From Leclercia adecarboxylata (lineage in GTDB: Bacteria; Pseudomonadota; Gammaproteobacteria; Enterobacterales; Enterobacteriaceae): DNA of 64,000 nt. Position 1 is the first letter of the stretch, and the number at the start of each line of letters is the position of its first letter. The notes under the pieces were generated by a model, which saw only the letters and a list, made by a program, of their open reading frames with translations, had not been told where the DNA came from and searched no databases. Both the position numbers and the translations under genes were made by a program. The stretch covers positions 1,240,001-1,304,000 of the forward strand of contig NZ_CP098325.1 in NCBI RefSeq assembly GCF_023639785.1, given 5' to 3'. Positions 20,951-30,350 of the stretch are shown here, one piece after another.

Positions 20951-20977
20951 AAAAAAAAGGGTAGCAGCGCTACCCTC
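20951..20977 (-). terminator. intrinsic terminator of SroC within gltIJKL
   Basis: A 7-bp stem (GGGTAGC 20959-20965, GCTACCC 20969-20975) followed on the minus strand by eight Ts. It lies 12 bases upstream of the gltJ start and must be leaky for gltJKL expression. Confidence 0.85.
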
Positions 20978-21100
20978 GAAGATTGGTGAGAAGCTTTAAT
21001 GTTCGCGCTGAGTGGGGAACGACCACTCAACGTTTAGTCTGTCCGCGCTTCCCGACAATCGAGAGGGCAGGAGGTCCCGCCCCTTAGTGGTTCTAATTAG
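20951..21100 (-). ncRNA. sroC: SroC small RNA (gltI-gltJ intergenic)
   Basis: In E. coli and Salmonella the SroC RNA is cut from the gltIJKL mRNA in this interval and acts as a sponge for the sRNA GcvB. The interval between the same two genes is kept here at 158 bases and ends in a strong hairpin plus U-tract. The 3' end is well supported; the 5' end, near the gltI stop, is approximate. Confidence 0.7.
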
Positions 21101-22005
21101 TTAAGTGCTTTGTCATTCGGTTCTTTAAACAGGGCTTTCATGTCGTCCGACAGTTCAAAGTTCATGTTCAGGTTCTTTGGTGGGATTGGGTTCTTGAACC
21201 ACTTATCGAACCATTTCTCTGCGTCACCGGAAGTCTGAACCTGGGCAATGGTGTCATCGACCAGCTTTTTGAACTCCGGATCGTCTTTACGCATCATGCA
21301 GCCATAGGCTTCTTTTGACTGTGCAGTACCAACGATTTCCCAGTTATCCGGTTTTTTCGCTTTAGCACGTTCGCCAGCCAGCAGGGCATCATCCATCATA
21401 AACGCCACTGCGCGGCCGCTTTCCAGGGTACGGAAAGAGTCACCGTGGTCTTTGGCGCTGATGATGCGCATGTCCATTTTCTTCTCTTCATTCAGCTTAT
21501 GCAGCAGCACCTCAGAGGTGGTACCAGAGGTCACAACCACTGCTTTGCCTTTCAGGTCGGCGAAGTCTTTAATCTCGCCGCCTTTTTTGGTCAGCAGACG
21601 GGTACCCACCACGAAGATAGTGTCGGAGAAGGCAGCCTGTTTCTGACGCTCAAGGTTGTTGGTGGTGGAACCACACTCAAAATCGAAGGTGCCGTTTTGC
21701 AGCAGCGGGATACGGTTTTGTGAAGTGATTGGGATCAGCTTCACTTCAAGATCCGGTTTGTTCAGCTTTTTCTTCACCGCGTCAACGATCGCGTTGGAAT
21801 AAGCCTGTGAGTAACCCACGACTTTTTGCGTGTTGTCGTAGTATGAGAACGGAACAGAGGATTCACGGTGGCCGACCACAATCACGCCGTTTTTAGCGAT
21901 TTTTTCCAGAGTGCCGCCTGCTGCCGGAGCAGCATCTTCAGCGTGAACCACGCTCGCGGACAATCCCATCACCAGCATTGCTGTGGCCAGTTTACGTAAT
22001 TGCAT
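21097..22005 (-). CDS. gltI: glutamate/aspartate periplasmic binding protein GltI
   Basis: Captures glutamate and aspartate in the periplasm and delivers them to GltJK. The ATG at 22005, after AGGAG, gives 302 residues (E. coli length); a TTG two codons upstream is in frame but unlikely. The signal peptide ends SVVHA before EDAAPAAG, and a class 3 solute-binding fold follows. Conserved ligand residues lie in VVVTSGTTSEVLL and DHGDSFRTLESGRAVAFMMDD. Confidence 0.97.
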   Translation of the reverse strand: MQLRKLATAMLVMGLSASVVHAEDAAPAAGGTLEKIAKNGVIVVGHRESSVPFSYYDNTQKVVGYSQAYSNAIVDAVKKKLNKPDLEVKLIPITSQNRIPLLQNGTFDFECGSTTNNLERQKQAAFSDTIFVVGTRLLTKKGGEIKDFADLKGKAVVVTSGTTSEVLLHKLNEEKKMDMRIISAKDHGDSFRTLESGRAVAFMMDDALLAGERAKAKKPDNWEIVGTAQSKEAYGCMMRKDDPEFKKLVDDTIAQVQTSGDAEKWFDKWFKNPIPPKNLNMNFELSDDMKALFKEPNDKALN

Positions 22006-22398
22006 ATCCAACTCCTTTTTTATCAGCGCCAGAGACGCATTGATATTCGGTGTGATGTTGTTATAGCTCGCGCGATACGAGTGCAGTGTTATACATGTTT
22101 GTTAACATTTAGTTTGGCTTAATGTAAAGATTTTGCTGCGTTATTGTTTATTTTTGCGAAGCGCGCCGCACCATTCAGAGGCATAAATCTTTCGTTGCAC
22201 CGTTTCGGTGCTACCGGTGAGCTACGCTGGTGCGACAAAGTTGCACATTAAGCTAAATCGCGTTTACGTAAATAGATAAAGCAAGAGGCGTGCCAGAATG
22301 GTGTCGCAGAGAGAATTGCCGGGTGGCGGCTTCGCCTTACCCGGCCTACAGGATCGTAGGCCCGGCAAGCGTAGCGCCGCCGGGCAAAGAGGGGGATA
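22006..22398. other. gltI-lnt intergenic region
   Basis: Nearly 400 bases with no gene. The gltI-proximal half (22012-22140) is AT-rich and should hold the gltI promoter; the lnt-proximal part holds an inverted pair of REP elements. I found no confident ORF between them. Confidence 0.6.
22317..22386. repeat. BIME: two inverted REP elements
   Basis: Two palindromic units in opposite orientation, 22317-22349 (TGCCGGGTGGCGGCTTCGCC then TTACCCGGCCTAC) and 22356-22386 (GTAGGCCCGGCAAGCGTAGC then GCCGCCGGGCA). They lie just past the lnt stop, a typical place for 3'-end protection of mRNA. Confidence 0.85.
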
Positions 22399-23937
22399 CT
22401 ACTTGCGGCGCTGGCGCAGACTCATCAGCACGGCGCCAAAACCGAACAGCGCGGTGAGGATCCACAGCGGCCAGTTGCCGGTGCGGGCATAAGGTGTCAG
22501 TCCCGTGGCTGGGGTGACTTTTGCCGTCAGCACGTCGCGGGTGAACTGCGGGAGCATGGCCTGAACTTCGCCCTGCGGGCCAATCACGGCGGTGATGCCG
22601 TTGTTGGTGCTGCGCAGCAGAGGACGCGCCAGTTCAAGGGAGCGCATCCGCGCCATCTGGAAGTGCTGCCACGGCCCAATCGACTTCCCGAACCAGGCAT
22701 CATTGGAGATAGTCAGCAAATAGTCCGTGTCCGGACGGAAATTATCCCGCACCTGCTCACCCAGAATGATCTCGTAGCAGATGGCGGCGGTCAGCAGAAA
22801 TCCGTGGGCACTCAGCTGAGGCTGAACGTACGACCCCCGGCTAAAGGAGGACATAGGCAGATCGAAGAACGGCGCCAGCGGACGCAGAATGGACTCCATC
22901 GGCACAAACTCACCAAAGGGCACAAGGTGATTCTTGTTGTAACGGTTAGTCGATGCGTAGCTGTACGGATTGTCTTTCCCCAGTGTGATAATGGTGTTGT
23001 AGGTGTCGTAACGGTTCTGCTTGTTCAGACGCGCGTCAACGATACCGGTAATCAGGGTGGAGTTTTGCGCCCGCAGCTGATCGTCCAGCGTGGCAAGAAA
23101 ACGCTGCTGGTTGATCTCCAGATCCGGGATTGCCGACTCCGGCCAGATAATCAGTTGGGATTTGCCCATCTCTTTCCGGGTAGCATCCAGATAAATTTTC
23201 AGGGTGTTGATCAGCTGGCCTTCATCCCACTTCAGCGACTGGGGGATATCGCCCTGAACCATTGACACCTGGGTGGCGCGTTCCGGTTCAAGGGTGAACC
23301 ACTGGATATAACGCAGCGGGAAAGGCAGGGCAAAGAGCACCAGAGCCATCACCAGCGGTCGCCAGTTGCGCTGCACCAGCGCCAGCACCAGCAGGCCACT
23401 CACCACCATCAGCAGGAAGTTGATCGCCTCGACGCCCATCACCGGCGCGAGCCCTTTCAGCGGGCCGTCGATCTGGCTGTAGCCGAACTGCAGCCATGGA
23501 AAGCCGGTCAGTACCCAGCCGCGCAGAAATTCTGTGATTTGCCAGACCACCGGGGCGGCAATCGCCACACGCAGCCAGCTGGTTTTTGGCCACAGGCGCG
23601 AGAGGATACCGGCGAACAGACCGGTATACAGCGAGAGGTACGCCGCCAGCAGGACGACGAGGAAGACATTCACCGGGCCAGGCATGCCGCCAAACTGGGC
23701 AATGCTGACGTAAACCCAGTTAATACCGGAACCAAACAGACCCAGCCCCCAGAAATAGCCAATCGCCGCCGCCTGAACAGGGCGTCGGTTAAGCGTCAGC
23801 CCCTGAAGTCCCATCAGGGAGAGGAGGGCGGCAGGCCAGATGTCGTAAGGGGAAAAAGCCAGCGTACCGCTGGCTCCGAGGATCAGCGCCAGCAGCAGAC
23901 GTGTGCGCTGGCGTTCAAGCAAGGGGGCAAATGCCAT
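22399..23937 (-). CDS. lnt: apolipoprotein N-acyltransferase Lnt
   Basis: Adds the third acyl chain to the N-terminal cysteine of lipoproteins in the inner membrane, needed for Lol sorting. It has 512 residues, equal to E. coli. About six membrane helices precede a nitrilase-like periplasmic domain (about 220-480) with the catalytic Glu in [10 protein letters not shown], Lys in [10 protein letters not shown] and Cys in AICYEIILG. One helix closes the C-terminus. It follows corC by 5 bases. Confidence 0.97.
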   Translation of the reverse strand: MAFAPLLERQRTRLLLALILGASGTLAFSPYDIWPAALLSLMGLQGLTLNRRPVQAAAIGYFWGLGLFGSGINWVYVSIAQFGGMPGPVNVFLVVLLAAYLSLYTGLFAGILSRLWPKTSWLRVAIAAPVVWQITEFLRGWVLTGFPWLQFGYSQIDGPLKGLAPVMGVEAINFLLMVVSGLLVLALVQRNWRPLVMALVLFALPFPLRYIQWFTLEPERATQVSMVQGDIPQSLKWDEGQLINTLKIYLDATRKEMGKSQLIIWPESAIPDLEINQQRFLATLDDQLRAQNSTLITGIVDARLNKQNRYDTYNTIITLGKDNPYSYASTNRYNKNHLVPFGEFVPMESILRPLAPFFDLPMSSFSRGSYVQPQLSAHGFLLTAAICYEIILGEQVRDNFRPDTDYLLTISNDAWFGKSIGPWQHFQMARMRSLELARPLLRSTNNGITAVIGPQGEVQAMLPQFTRDVLTAKVTPATGLTPYARTGNWPLWILTALFGFGAVLMSLRQRRK

Positions 23938-23942
23938 TTAAA

Positions 23943-24821
23943 TCAATCATCCAGTGTGGGTTGCGGAGCGTCGTCCGGCATTCTTACATGAACCTGAATA
24001 ATACGTCGACTGTCGGCCATCGCCACCTTGAACTGGTAACCGTCTATTTCCACGGTTTCGCCACGCGCCGGCAGGTGACCAAACGCCTGCATCACCAGCC
24101 CGCCGATGGTATCCACCTCTTCATCACTGAAATGGGTGCCAAAGGTGTCATTGAAATCTTCGATTGGGGCGAGCGCGCGTACGGTCCAGGTGTGGCGGCT
24201 CAGCTGACGGAAGTCGATATCCTCTTCTTCGTCATATTCGTCTTCGATTTCACCCACGATCAGTTCAAGAATATCTTCAATGGTGACCAGGCCCGAAACA
24301 CCGCCAAATTCATCGATAACAATCGCCATGTGGTAGCGCTGAGAACGGAACTCTTTCAGCATGCGGTCTACACGCTTGCTTTCCGGGACAACGACCGCCG
24401 GGCGTAACACTTTTTCCATGCTGAAGGCTTCGGCATCGCTGCGCATAAACGGCAGCAGATCTTTAGCCATCAAAATCCCTTCGATGTGATCTTTATCTTC
24501 GCTAATCACCGGGAAACGCGAGTGGGCAGATTCGATGATGACATCGAGGCACTCGTCCAGGGTCTGGTTGCGTTTCAGGGTAATCATCTGCGAGCGGGGG
24601 ATCATGATATCGCGAACGCGCTGGTCGGCGATGTCCATTACCCCTTCGAGCATCTCGCGCGTATCTTCATCGATAAGCTCGTTCTGCCCGGAGTCACGGA
24701 TGAGCTCCAGAAGGTCGTCACGGTTTTTAGGTTCACCGTGGAACAGCTGGCTCAGAAGGAGGGAGAAAAATCCTTTTTTGCTGCTTGGTGTGTCGCTACT
24801 GTGTGAATTGTCGTCGCTCAT
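23943..24821 (-). CDS. corC: CorC/YbeX CBS-domain protein
   Basis: A cytoplasmic protein of 292 residues, with paired CBS domains (about 70-190, starting [14 protein letters not shown]) and a C-terminal CorC_HlyC domain (about 205-290). It was named for effects on magnesium/cobalt efflux with CorA; more recent work on E. coli YbeX links it to ribosome metabolism, in keeping with its ybeY neighbour. Residues 1-20 are polar and Ser-rich. It has no membrane segment, unlike many relatives. Confidence 0.93.
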   Translation of the reverse strand: MSDDNSHSSDTPSSKKGFFSLLLSQLFHGEPKNRDDLLELIRDSGQNELIDEDTREMLEGVMDIADQRVRDIMIPRSQMITLKRNQTLDECLDVIIESAHSRFPVISEDKDHIEGILMAKDLLPFMRSDAEAFSMEKVLRPAVVVPESKRVDRMLKEFRSQRYHMAIVIDEFGGVSGLVTIEDILELIVGEIEDEYDEEEDIDFRQLSRHTWTVRALAPIEDFNDTFGTHFSDEEVDTIGGLVMQAFGHLPARGETVEIDGYQFKVAMADSRRIIQVHVRMPDDAPQPTLDD

Positions 24822-24896
24822 GGCGTTTGTTAAGGGTTCTCATGTTGGATTATTCATTGCCGTCGCGGACTTTTGTCATACGCAACGGCACATTAT

Positions 24897-24925
24897 GCCG
24901 GTAAGGCGCAGGCGCGCCCTACAGA
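24897..24925. repeat. REP-like element between ybeY and corC
   Basis: GCCGGTAAGGCGCAGGCGCG followed by CCCTACAG is a REP-type palindrome in the 104-base gap after the ybeY stop. Confidence 0.65.
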
Positions 24926-25393
24926 CTACTCTTTCTCGGCAATGTACGGATCCTCATAGCCCAGAGCAAGCATTATCTCTGTCTCAAGGGATTCCATCTC
25001 TTCTGCTTCGTCATCTTCAATGTGGTCGTAGCCCAGCAGATGCAGGCTGCCGTGCACCACCATATGCGCCCAGTGGGCCTCAAGCGGCTTCTGCTGCTCC
25101 TGCGCTTCCTGCTCTACCACCTGCCGACAGATGATGAGATCACCCAGCAGCGGCAGTTCAATGCCCGGTGGGGCTTCGAACGGGAAAGAGAGGACGTTAG
25201 TCGGCTTATCTTTCCCGCGGTAGGTCAGGTTCAGCTCGTGGCTTTCTGCTTCATCCACCAGGCGAATCGTCACTTCTGACTCTTCCTGGAACTGGGGGAT
25301 GACGGCATTCAGCCACGCCTGAAACTGGCGCTCTTCCGGCAGACCGGAAGCGTCTTCACATGCCAGCTGTAAATCGAGGATCACCTGACTCAT
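24926..25393 (-). CDS. ybeY: endoribonuclease YbeY
   Basis: A metal-dependent single-strand RNase involved in 16S rRNA 3'-end maturation and ribosome quality control. It has 155 residues. The zinc motif [11 protein letters not shown] supplies His114, His118 and His124. Its start overlaps the ybeZ stop by 4 bases (ATGA), so the two are translated together. Confidence 0.96.
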   Translation of the reverse strand: MSQVILDLQLACEDASGLPEERQFQAWLNAVIPQFQEESEVTIRLVDEAESHELNLTYRGKDKPTNVLSFPFEAPPGIELPLLGDLIICRQVVEQEAQEQQKPLEAHWAHMVVHGSLHLLGYDHIEDDEAEEMESLETEIMLALGYEDPYIAEKE

Positions 25394-26436
25394 TTCTGCT
25401 CTTGCTCCTGGGCTTCGCGTTTGCGCTCCGCTGCCTGTTCTGCTTTACGTTTTTGATCCGCGGCTTCCCACGCTTCATATGCCGTGACAATGCGGGCTAC
25501 CACCGGGTGGCGCACCACGTCTTCACTGTGGAAGAAGTTAAAGCTGATTTCGTCCACTTCACTCAGCACTTCGATGGCATGGCGCAGACCGGATTTGGTG
25601 CTGCGCGGAAGGTCGATCTGGGTGATATCACCGGTGATCACCGCTTTGGAGTTAAAGCCAATACGGGTCAGGAACATCTTCATCTGTTCGATGGTGGTGT
25701 TCTGGCTCTCATCCAGAATAATGAACGCATCGTTCAGTGTGCGCCCGCGCATATAGGCCAGCGGAGCCACTTCGATCACGTTACGCTCAATCAGTTTTTC
25801 GACCTTCTCAAAGCCAAGCATCTCGAACAGCGCATCGTACAGCGGGCGCAGATACGGGTCGACTTTCTGGCTCAGATCGCCGGGTAAAAAGCCGAGCTTT
25901 TCGCCCGCTTCCACCGCAGGGCGGGTAAGCAGAATACGGCGGATCTCCTGGCGCTCCAGGGCATCCACGGCGGCAGCTACCGCGAGGTAGGTTTTACCGG
26001 TCCCCGCCGGACCTATGCCGAAGGTGATGTCGTGGTCGAGAATATTGGCGATGTACTGCGCCTGGTTTGGTGTGCGCGGCTTAATGACGCCACGCTTGGT
26101 CTGGATGTGGATAGCTTTGCCGAATTCCGGAACGCTCTCCGCGCTCTGCTCCAGCACACGCGATTCTTTGATCGCCAGGTGGATCTGTTCCGGCTCAATA
26201 TCCTGAATTTCACCGCGCATCGGCGCGGTTTCAACGTACAGGCTACGGAGAATATCCGCAGCTGCGTTGACGCAAATTGCGCGTCCGGTGAGTTTGAACT
26301 GGTTATCGCGACGATTAATCTCGATACCCAGACGTCGCTCCAGATGTTTGATGTTGTCATCAAACGGCCCGCACAGGCTCAGCAGGCGAGCGTTGTCTGC
26401 TGGCTCAAGGGTAATTTCACGCGTATCTATATTCAA
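25390..26436 (-). CDS. ybeZ: PhoH-like ATPase YbeZ
   Basis: An ATPase of the PhoH family, partner of YbeY. It has 348 residues. A KH-like N-terminal region precedes the ATPase core: Walker A GPAGTGKT is at 142-149 and Walker B is in [13 protein letters not shown]. The last 25 residues are a charged Lys/Glu/Gln helix. In E. coli the cluster is heat-shock induced; I did not identify a sigma-32 promoter here. It lies downstream of miaB, with a 151-base gap. Confidence 0.95.
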   Translation of the reverse strand: MNIDTREITLEPADNARLLSLCGPFDDNIKHLERRLGIEINRRDNQFKLTGRAICVNAAADILRSLYVETAPMRGEIQDIEPEQIHLAIKESRVLEQSAESVPEFGKAIHIQTKRGVIKPRTPNQAQYIANILDHDITFGIGPAGTGKTYLAVAAAVDALERQEIRRILLTRPAVEAGEKLGFLPGDLSQKVDPYLRPLYDALFEMLGFEKVEKLIERNVIEVAPLAYMRGRTLNDAFIILDESQNTTIEQMKMFLTRIGFNSKAVITGDITQIDLPRSTKSGLRHAIEVLSEVDEISFNFFHSEDVVRHPVVARIVTAYEAWEAADQKRKAEQAAERKREAQEQEQK

Positions 26437-26587
26437 ACCGTTCCTCTTAATGTCCAGGGTGTCGTAAGGCAGTGGGTCTGTCTTATGAAATTATTCACGC
26501 CATAGTTTAAAGGCGCAAGCATTGCGAAGGATATGGGGGAGTGCAGGAGGAAATACAAGGCCTGCCAGAATCGGCAGGCCAGAAGGA

Positions 26588-28018
26588 CTACGGCTGATAA
26601 ACGTTTACGCCGGAATCGTTTTCTTTACGGGTGCGGGCAATCACCGATTCTGGCGATTCAACCACGCGCAGGCCCATTTCATCTTCGGTGCGTACCAGTT
26701 TGCCACGCAGGGAGTTGGTCAGCACTTCGAGGATCTCGATATCAACAAACTTGCCTACCAGATCCGGCGTGCCTTCGAAGTTCACCACGCGGTTGTTCTC
26801 CGTACGGCCAGAGAGCTGCATGATACTCTTTCGTGAAGTGCCTTCTACCAGCACGCGCTGGACGGTGCCGAGCATCCGACGGCTCCAGGCGTTAGCCTGC
26901 TGGTTGATGCGATCCTGCAGAATATACAGACGCTGCTTTTTCACCTCATCCGGCACGTCGTCAATCATATCGGCGGCAGGCGTGCCCGGACGGGCAGAGA
27001 AGATGAAGCTGTAGCTCACGTCGAAATTCACATCACCAATAACCTTCATGGTGCGCTCAAAATCGTCGTCCGTTTCACCCGGGAAGCCAACGATAAAGTC
27101 AGAGCTGATCTGGATGTCCGGGCGCGCTTCACGCAGCTTGCGGATAATGGCTTTATATTCCAGCGCGGTGTGGGTACGGCCCATCAGGTTCAGCACACGG
27201 TCAGAACCACACTGGATCGGCAGATGCAGGAAGCTCACCAGCTCTGGCGTATCGCGGTAAACATCGATGATGTCATCGGTGAATTCGATCGGGTGGCTGG
27301 TGGTAAAGCGAATGCGGTCGATACCGTCGATCGCCGCGACCAGGCGCAGCAGTTCAGCAAAGGTGCCGGTGCTGCCGTCATAGTTCTCGCCGCGCCAGGC
27401 GTTCACGTTCTGCCCGAGCAGGTTAACTTCGCGTACGCCCTGTGCCGCCAGCTGGGCGATTTCAAACAGGATGTCGTCGCAGGGACGGCTGACTTCTTCA
27501 CCGCGGGTATAAGGCACCACGCAGTAAGTGCAGTATTTATTGCAGCCTTCCATGATTGAGACGAAGGCGGTCGGGCCATCCGCGCGCGGCTCCGGCAGAC
27601 GGTCGAATTTTTCGATTTCCGGGAAGCTGACGTCGATGATCGCCTTGCGCTGGCCGGTCCCGCGTACGGAGTTAATCATCTCCGGCAGGCGGTGCAGGGT
27701 CTGCGGGCCAAAAATAATGTCGACGTAGTGGGCGCGCTGACGAATGAGCTTGCCTTCCTGGGAGGCGACACAGCCACCGACGCCGATGATCACTTCCGGC
27801 CTTTTTTGTTTGATCAGCTTCCAGCGACCTAACTGGTGAAAGACTTTCTCCTGCGCCTTCTCACGGATCGAGCAGGTGTTCAGCAGTAACACGTCTGCCT
27901 CTTCCGCCACGTCGGTGAGTTGATACCCATGAGTGGCATCCAGCAGATCGGCCATCTTGGATGAATCGTATTCGTTCATCTGACAGCCCCAGGTTTTAAT
28001 ATGGAGTTTTTTTGTCAT
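26588..28018 (-). CDS. miaB: tRNA methylthiotransferase MiaB
   Basis: A radical-SAM enzyme that adds the 2-methylthio group to i6A37 in tRNAs reading UNN codons. The start at 28018 gives 476 residues (E. coli 474). The N-terminal UPF0004 domain holds the auxiliary cluster cysteines C12, C49 and C83, the radical-SAM CxxxCxxC is C159/C163/C166, and a C-terminal TRAM domain follows (about 380-445). The upstream extension overlaps the ubiF promoter region and is not used. It diverges from ubiF. Confidence 0.97.
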   Translation of the reverse strand: MTKKLHIKTWGCQMNEYDSSKMADLLDATHGYQLTDVAEEADVLLLNTCSIREKAQEKVFHQLGRWKLIKQKRPEVIIGVGGCVASQEGKLIRQRAHYVDIIFGPQTLHRLPEMINSVRGTGQRKAIIDVSFPEIEKFDRLPEPRADGPTAFVSIMEGCNKYCTYCVVPYTRGEEVSRPCDDILFEIAQLAAQGVREVNLLGQNVNAWRGENYDGSTGTFAELLRLVAAIDGIDRIRFTTSHPIEFTDDIIDVYRDTPELVSFLHLPIQCGSDRVLNLMGRTHTALEYKAIIRKLREARPDIQISSDFIVGFPGETDDDFERTMKVIGDVNFDVSYSFIFSARPGTPAADMIDDVPDEVKKQRLYILQDRINQQANAWSRRMLGTVQRVLVEGTSRKSIMQLSGRTENNRVVNFEGTPDLVGKFVDIEILEVLTNSLRGKLVRTEDEMGLRVVESPESVIARTRKENDSGVNVYQP

Positions 28019-28154
28019 CGACTTGCTCGTGCTCAGGATTGCAGGGCGCGTATTGTAATGCTTTGGTGCGGTTGTGACCAGTATGAAGGTTGTCAGCCTC
28101 AAGGCCAGAAAAATCCGGTAAACTTAGGGGATTATCAAATAAGGACAAATGACC

Positions 28155-29330
28155 ATGACTATCCAACAAACCGGGATCGCCGTTGTCGGCGGCGGTATGG
28201 TCGGCGGGGCGCTGGCGCTGGGGCTGGCGCAACACGGGTTCGACGTAACGGTTATCGAACAGGCGGTGCCGACTGCTTTTGACGCTTCACAGCAGCCGGA
28301 TGTACGTATCTCTGCGATCAGCGCCGCATCGGTTGATCTGCTCCGCGGGCTGGGCGTCTGGGATGCGGTGCTGGCCATGCGCGCCCACCCGTATCGCCGC
28401 CTGGAGACCTGGGAGTGGGAAAATGCCCATGTGGTATTTGACGCCACCGAGCTCAGGCTCCCGCTGCTGGGCTACATGGTTGAAAACACGGTTCTGCAGC
28501 AGGCGCTCTGGCAGGCACTGGAGGCGCATCCGCAGGTCACGCTGCGCGTCCCCGCGTCGGTGAAAAATCTGCATCGCCACAACAACCAGCATCTGGTTGA
28601 GCTGGATAACGGTGAGCAACTGGCGGTGAAGCTGCTGATTGGTGCCGACGGTGCAAATTCCCGGGTACGCGAGCTGGCCGGGATCGGCATTCATGCCTGG
28701 CAATACCCCCAGTCCTGCATGCTGATCACCGTCAATTGTGAGAACGATCCCGGCGACAGCACCTGGCAGCACTTTACGCCGAACGGTCCGCACGCCTTTT
28801 TGCCCCTGTACGATCGCTGGGCATCTCTGGTGTGGTACGACACTCCGGCACGCATTCGCCAGCTGCAGGGGCTCCCGATGGAACAGCTCCAGCGCGAAAT
28901 CGCCCGCCATTTCCCGGCGCGTCTGGGTAAGGTTACGCCGGTCGCCGTCGGAGCGTTCCCGCTGACGCGTCGTCATGCGCTGAAATATGCCCGCGAAGGG
29001 TTGGCGCTGGTCGGGGACGCGGCCCATACCATACATCCGCTGGCGGGGCAGGGGGTTAACCTGGGCTATCGTGACGTAGAAGCATTGCTGGATGTATTAA
29101 CCCACGCCCGCAGCCACGGCGAAGCCTGGGCCAGTCATCAGGTGCTTAAGCGTTATCAGACCCGACGAATGGCGGATAACTTCATTATGCAGTCTGGAAT
29201 GGATCTGTTTTACGCCGGATTCAGTAATGACCTTGGGCCGCTGCGTATACTGCGGAACATCGGGCTGATGGCGGCACAGCGGGCAGGCGGGTTGAAGCGT
29301 CAGGCGCTGAAGTACGCGTTAGGACTTTAA
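28155..29330 (+). CDS. ubiF: 3-demethoxyubiquinol 3-hydroxylase UbiF
   Basis: A flavin monooxygenase making the last ring hydroxylation of ubiquinone. Starts at 28149 and 28155 are in frame; the second is 9 bases from AGGA and gives 391 residues, the E. coli length. The FAD dinucleotide motif VVGGGMVGGALA is near residue 10, the DG motif is in IGADGANSRVREL, and the GD motif is in GDAAHTIHPLAGQGVNLGY. Confidence 0.96.
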   Translation: MTIQQTGIAVVGGGMVGGALALGLAQHGFDVTVIEQAVPTAFDASQQPDVRISAISAASVDLLRGLGVWDAVLAMRAHPYRRLETWEWENAHVVFDATELRLPLLGYMVENTVLQQALWQALEAHPQVTLRVPASVKNLHRHNNQHLVELDNGEQLAVKLLIGADGANSRVRELAGIGIHAWQYPQSCMLITVNCENDPGDSTWQHFTPNGPHAFLPLYDRWASLVWYDTPARIRQLQGLPMEQLQREIARHFPARLGKVTPVAVGAFPLTRRHALKYAREGLALVGDAAHTIHPLAGQGVNLGYRDVEALLDVLTHARSHGEAWASHQVLKRYQTRRMADNFIMQSGMDLFYAGFSNDLGPLRILRNIGLMAAQRAGGLKRQALKYALGL

Positions 29331-29339
29331 ACCGCTTTC

Positions 29340-29370
29340 AGGCCGGGTAAGGCGCAGCCGCCCCCCGGCA
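29340..29370. repeat. REP-like element after ubiF
   Basis: A short GC-rich palindromic unit (AGGCCGGGTAAGGCGCAGCC then GCCCCCCGGCA), nine bases past the ubiF stop. Confidence 0.6.
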
Positions 29371-29396
29371 TTTAACATGCCGGAACGCAGAAAAGC

Positions 29397-29424
29397 AAAA
29401 AGCTCGCCGAAGCGAGCTTTTTTT
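29397..29424. terminator. terminator between ubiF and the tRNA operon
   Basis: A 7-bp stem (AGCTCGC 29401-29407, GCGAGCT 29412-29418) with a CGAA loop, flanked by As and Ts. It serves the tRNA transcript on the minus strand and can also stop ubiF transcription. Confidence 0.85.
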
Positions 29425-29427
29425 GTG

Positions 29428-29502
29428 TGGCTGGGGTGCAGGGATTCGAACCCCGGAATGCTGGTATCAGAAACCAGAGCCTTACCGCTTGGCGACACCC
29501 CA
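29428..29502 (-). tRNA. glnX: tRNA-Gln (CUG)
   Basis: 75 bases including encoded CCA. The anticodon loop TTCTGAT gives CUG. Acceptor, anticodon and T stems all pair, but several base pairs differ from the neighbouring CUG gene (for example pair 7-66 is G-C here, A-U there). In E. coli the two are identical as I recall. The last gene of the seven-tRNA transcript. Confidence 0.96.
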
Positions 29503-29538
29503 ATTGCGTTAAAGAGAGATTTTAACGACTTTTTAAAT

Positions 29539-29613
29539 TGGCTGGGGTACGAGGATTCGAACCTCGGAATGCCGGAATCAGAATCCGGTGCCTTACCGCT
29601 TGGCGATACCCCA
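29539..29613 (-). tRNA. glnV: tRNA-Gln (CUG)
   Basis: 75 bases with CCA encoded. The anticodon loop TTCTGAT gives CUG, and the stem CCGGA/TCCGG is perfect. This is the glutamine isoacceptor whose E. coli gene gives the supE amber suppressor. Confidence 0.96.
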
Positions 29614-29656
29614 ACAATTTTTTTGTTTTACCGACCGGAATCGATACAACCTGATA

Positions 29657-29733
29657 TGGTGGCTACGACGGGATTCGAACCTGTGACCCCATCATTATGA
29701 GTGATGTGCTCTAACCAACTGAGCTACGTAGCC
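29657..29733 (-). tRNA. metU: tRNA-Met (elongator, CAU)
   Basis: 77 bases including CCA, anticodon CAT. The 5' end GGCTACGTAGCTCAGTTGG pairs with a normal 1-72 base pair, so it is the elongator and not the initiator. Identical in sequence to the copy at 30049-30125. Confidence 0.96.
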
Positions 29734-29749
29734 AGACTGCATTCTTCGA

Positions 29750-29824
29750 TGGCTGGGGTACCTGGATTCGAACCAGGGAATGCCGGTATCAAAAACCGGT
29801 GCCTTACCGCTTGGCGATACCCCA
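29750..29824 (-). tRNA. glnW: tRNA-Gln (UUG)
   Basis: 75 bases with CCA. The anticodon loop TTTTGAT gives UUG. Identical over its whole length to the next copy upstream in the transcript. Confidence 0.96.
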
Positions 29825-29857
29825 ATAACCGCGGAGAACCGCAAAATCGAAGAAATA

Positions 29858-29932
29858 TGGCTGGGGTACCTGGATTCGAACCAGGGAATGCCGGTATCAA
29901 AAACCGGTGCCTTACCGCTTGGCGATACCCCA
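29858..29932 (-). tRNA. glnU: tRNA-Gln (UUG)
   Basis: 75 bases with CCA, anticodon UUG. An exact duplicate of the gene at 29750-29824; the 33-base spacer between them differs from the others. Confidence 0.96.
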
Positions 29933-29955
29933 TCCGTGCAACGCTTACCTGGGAA

Positions 29956-30040
29956 TGGTGCGGGAGGCGAGACTTGAACTCGCACACCTTGCGGCGCCAG
30001 AACCTAAATCTGGTGCGTCTACCAATTTCGCCACTCCCGC
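29956..30040 (-). tRNA. leuW: tRNA-Leu (UAG)
   Basis: 85 bases with CCA and a long variable arm, as expected for a class II tRNA. The anticodon loop TTTAGGT gives UAG, reading CUN codons. Confidence 0.96.
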
Positions 30041-30048
30041 AAAAAAGA

Positions 30049-30125
30049 TGGTGGCTACGACGGGATTCGAACCTGTGACCCCATCATTATGAGTGATGTG
30101 CTCTAACCAACTGAGCTACGTAGCC
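30049..30125 (-). tRNA. metT: tRNA-Met (elongator, CAU)
   Basis: 77 bases with CCA, the promoter-proximal gene of the array and an exact copy of 29657-29733. Only 8 bases separate it from leuW. Confidence 0.96.
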
Positions 30126-30164
30126 ATCTTTTTTTCGCGTTACCTTATCGGCGTTGCGGGGCGC

Positions 30165-30193
30165 ATTATGCGTATAGACCCTTGCAGCGTCAA
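30165..30193 (-). promoter_or_regulatory. promoter of the tRNA operon
   Basis: On the minus strand a -35 TTGACG (30193-30188) and a -10 CATAAT (30170-30165) are spaced by 17 bases and followed by a GC-rich discriminator (GCGCCCCGC). This is the pattern of stringently controlled stable-RNA promoters. It lies 40 bases upstream of metT. Confidence 0.8.
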
Positions 30194-30309
30194 CACCTTT
30201 TTCAACGAAAATGTCTGGAATGTGACTGTTTGGTTAGGTTGCGAACAGCATGGCCGAATATTCGGCAATTATTGGTTATTAATCGTTTTTGTCCAGCGAA
30301 ACGCGGGGC

Positions 30310-30334
30310 AAAAAAAGAGGCCCCGAAGGGCCTC
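30310..30334 (-). terminator. asnB terminator
   Basis: A 7-bp stem (GAGGCCC 30317-30323, GGGCCTC 30328-30334) with a CGAA loop (TTCG on the minus strand), then seven Ts. It lies 17 bases past the asnB stop. Confidence 0.9.
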
Positions 30335-30350
30335 ATGGCGATCGGATTGA

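Noticed and set aside
29428..30125. Repeated units with regular spacing, at first sight like a CRISPR or repeat array
   Set aside because: Each unit folds as a tRNA with CCA and a readable anticodon; spacers vary from 8 to 43 bases.
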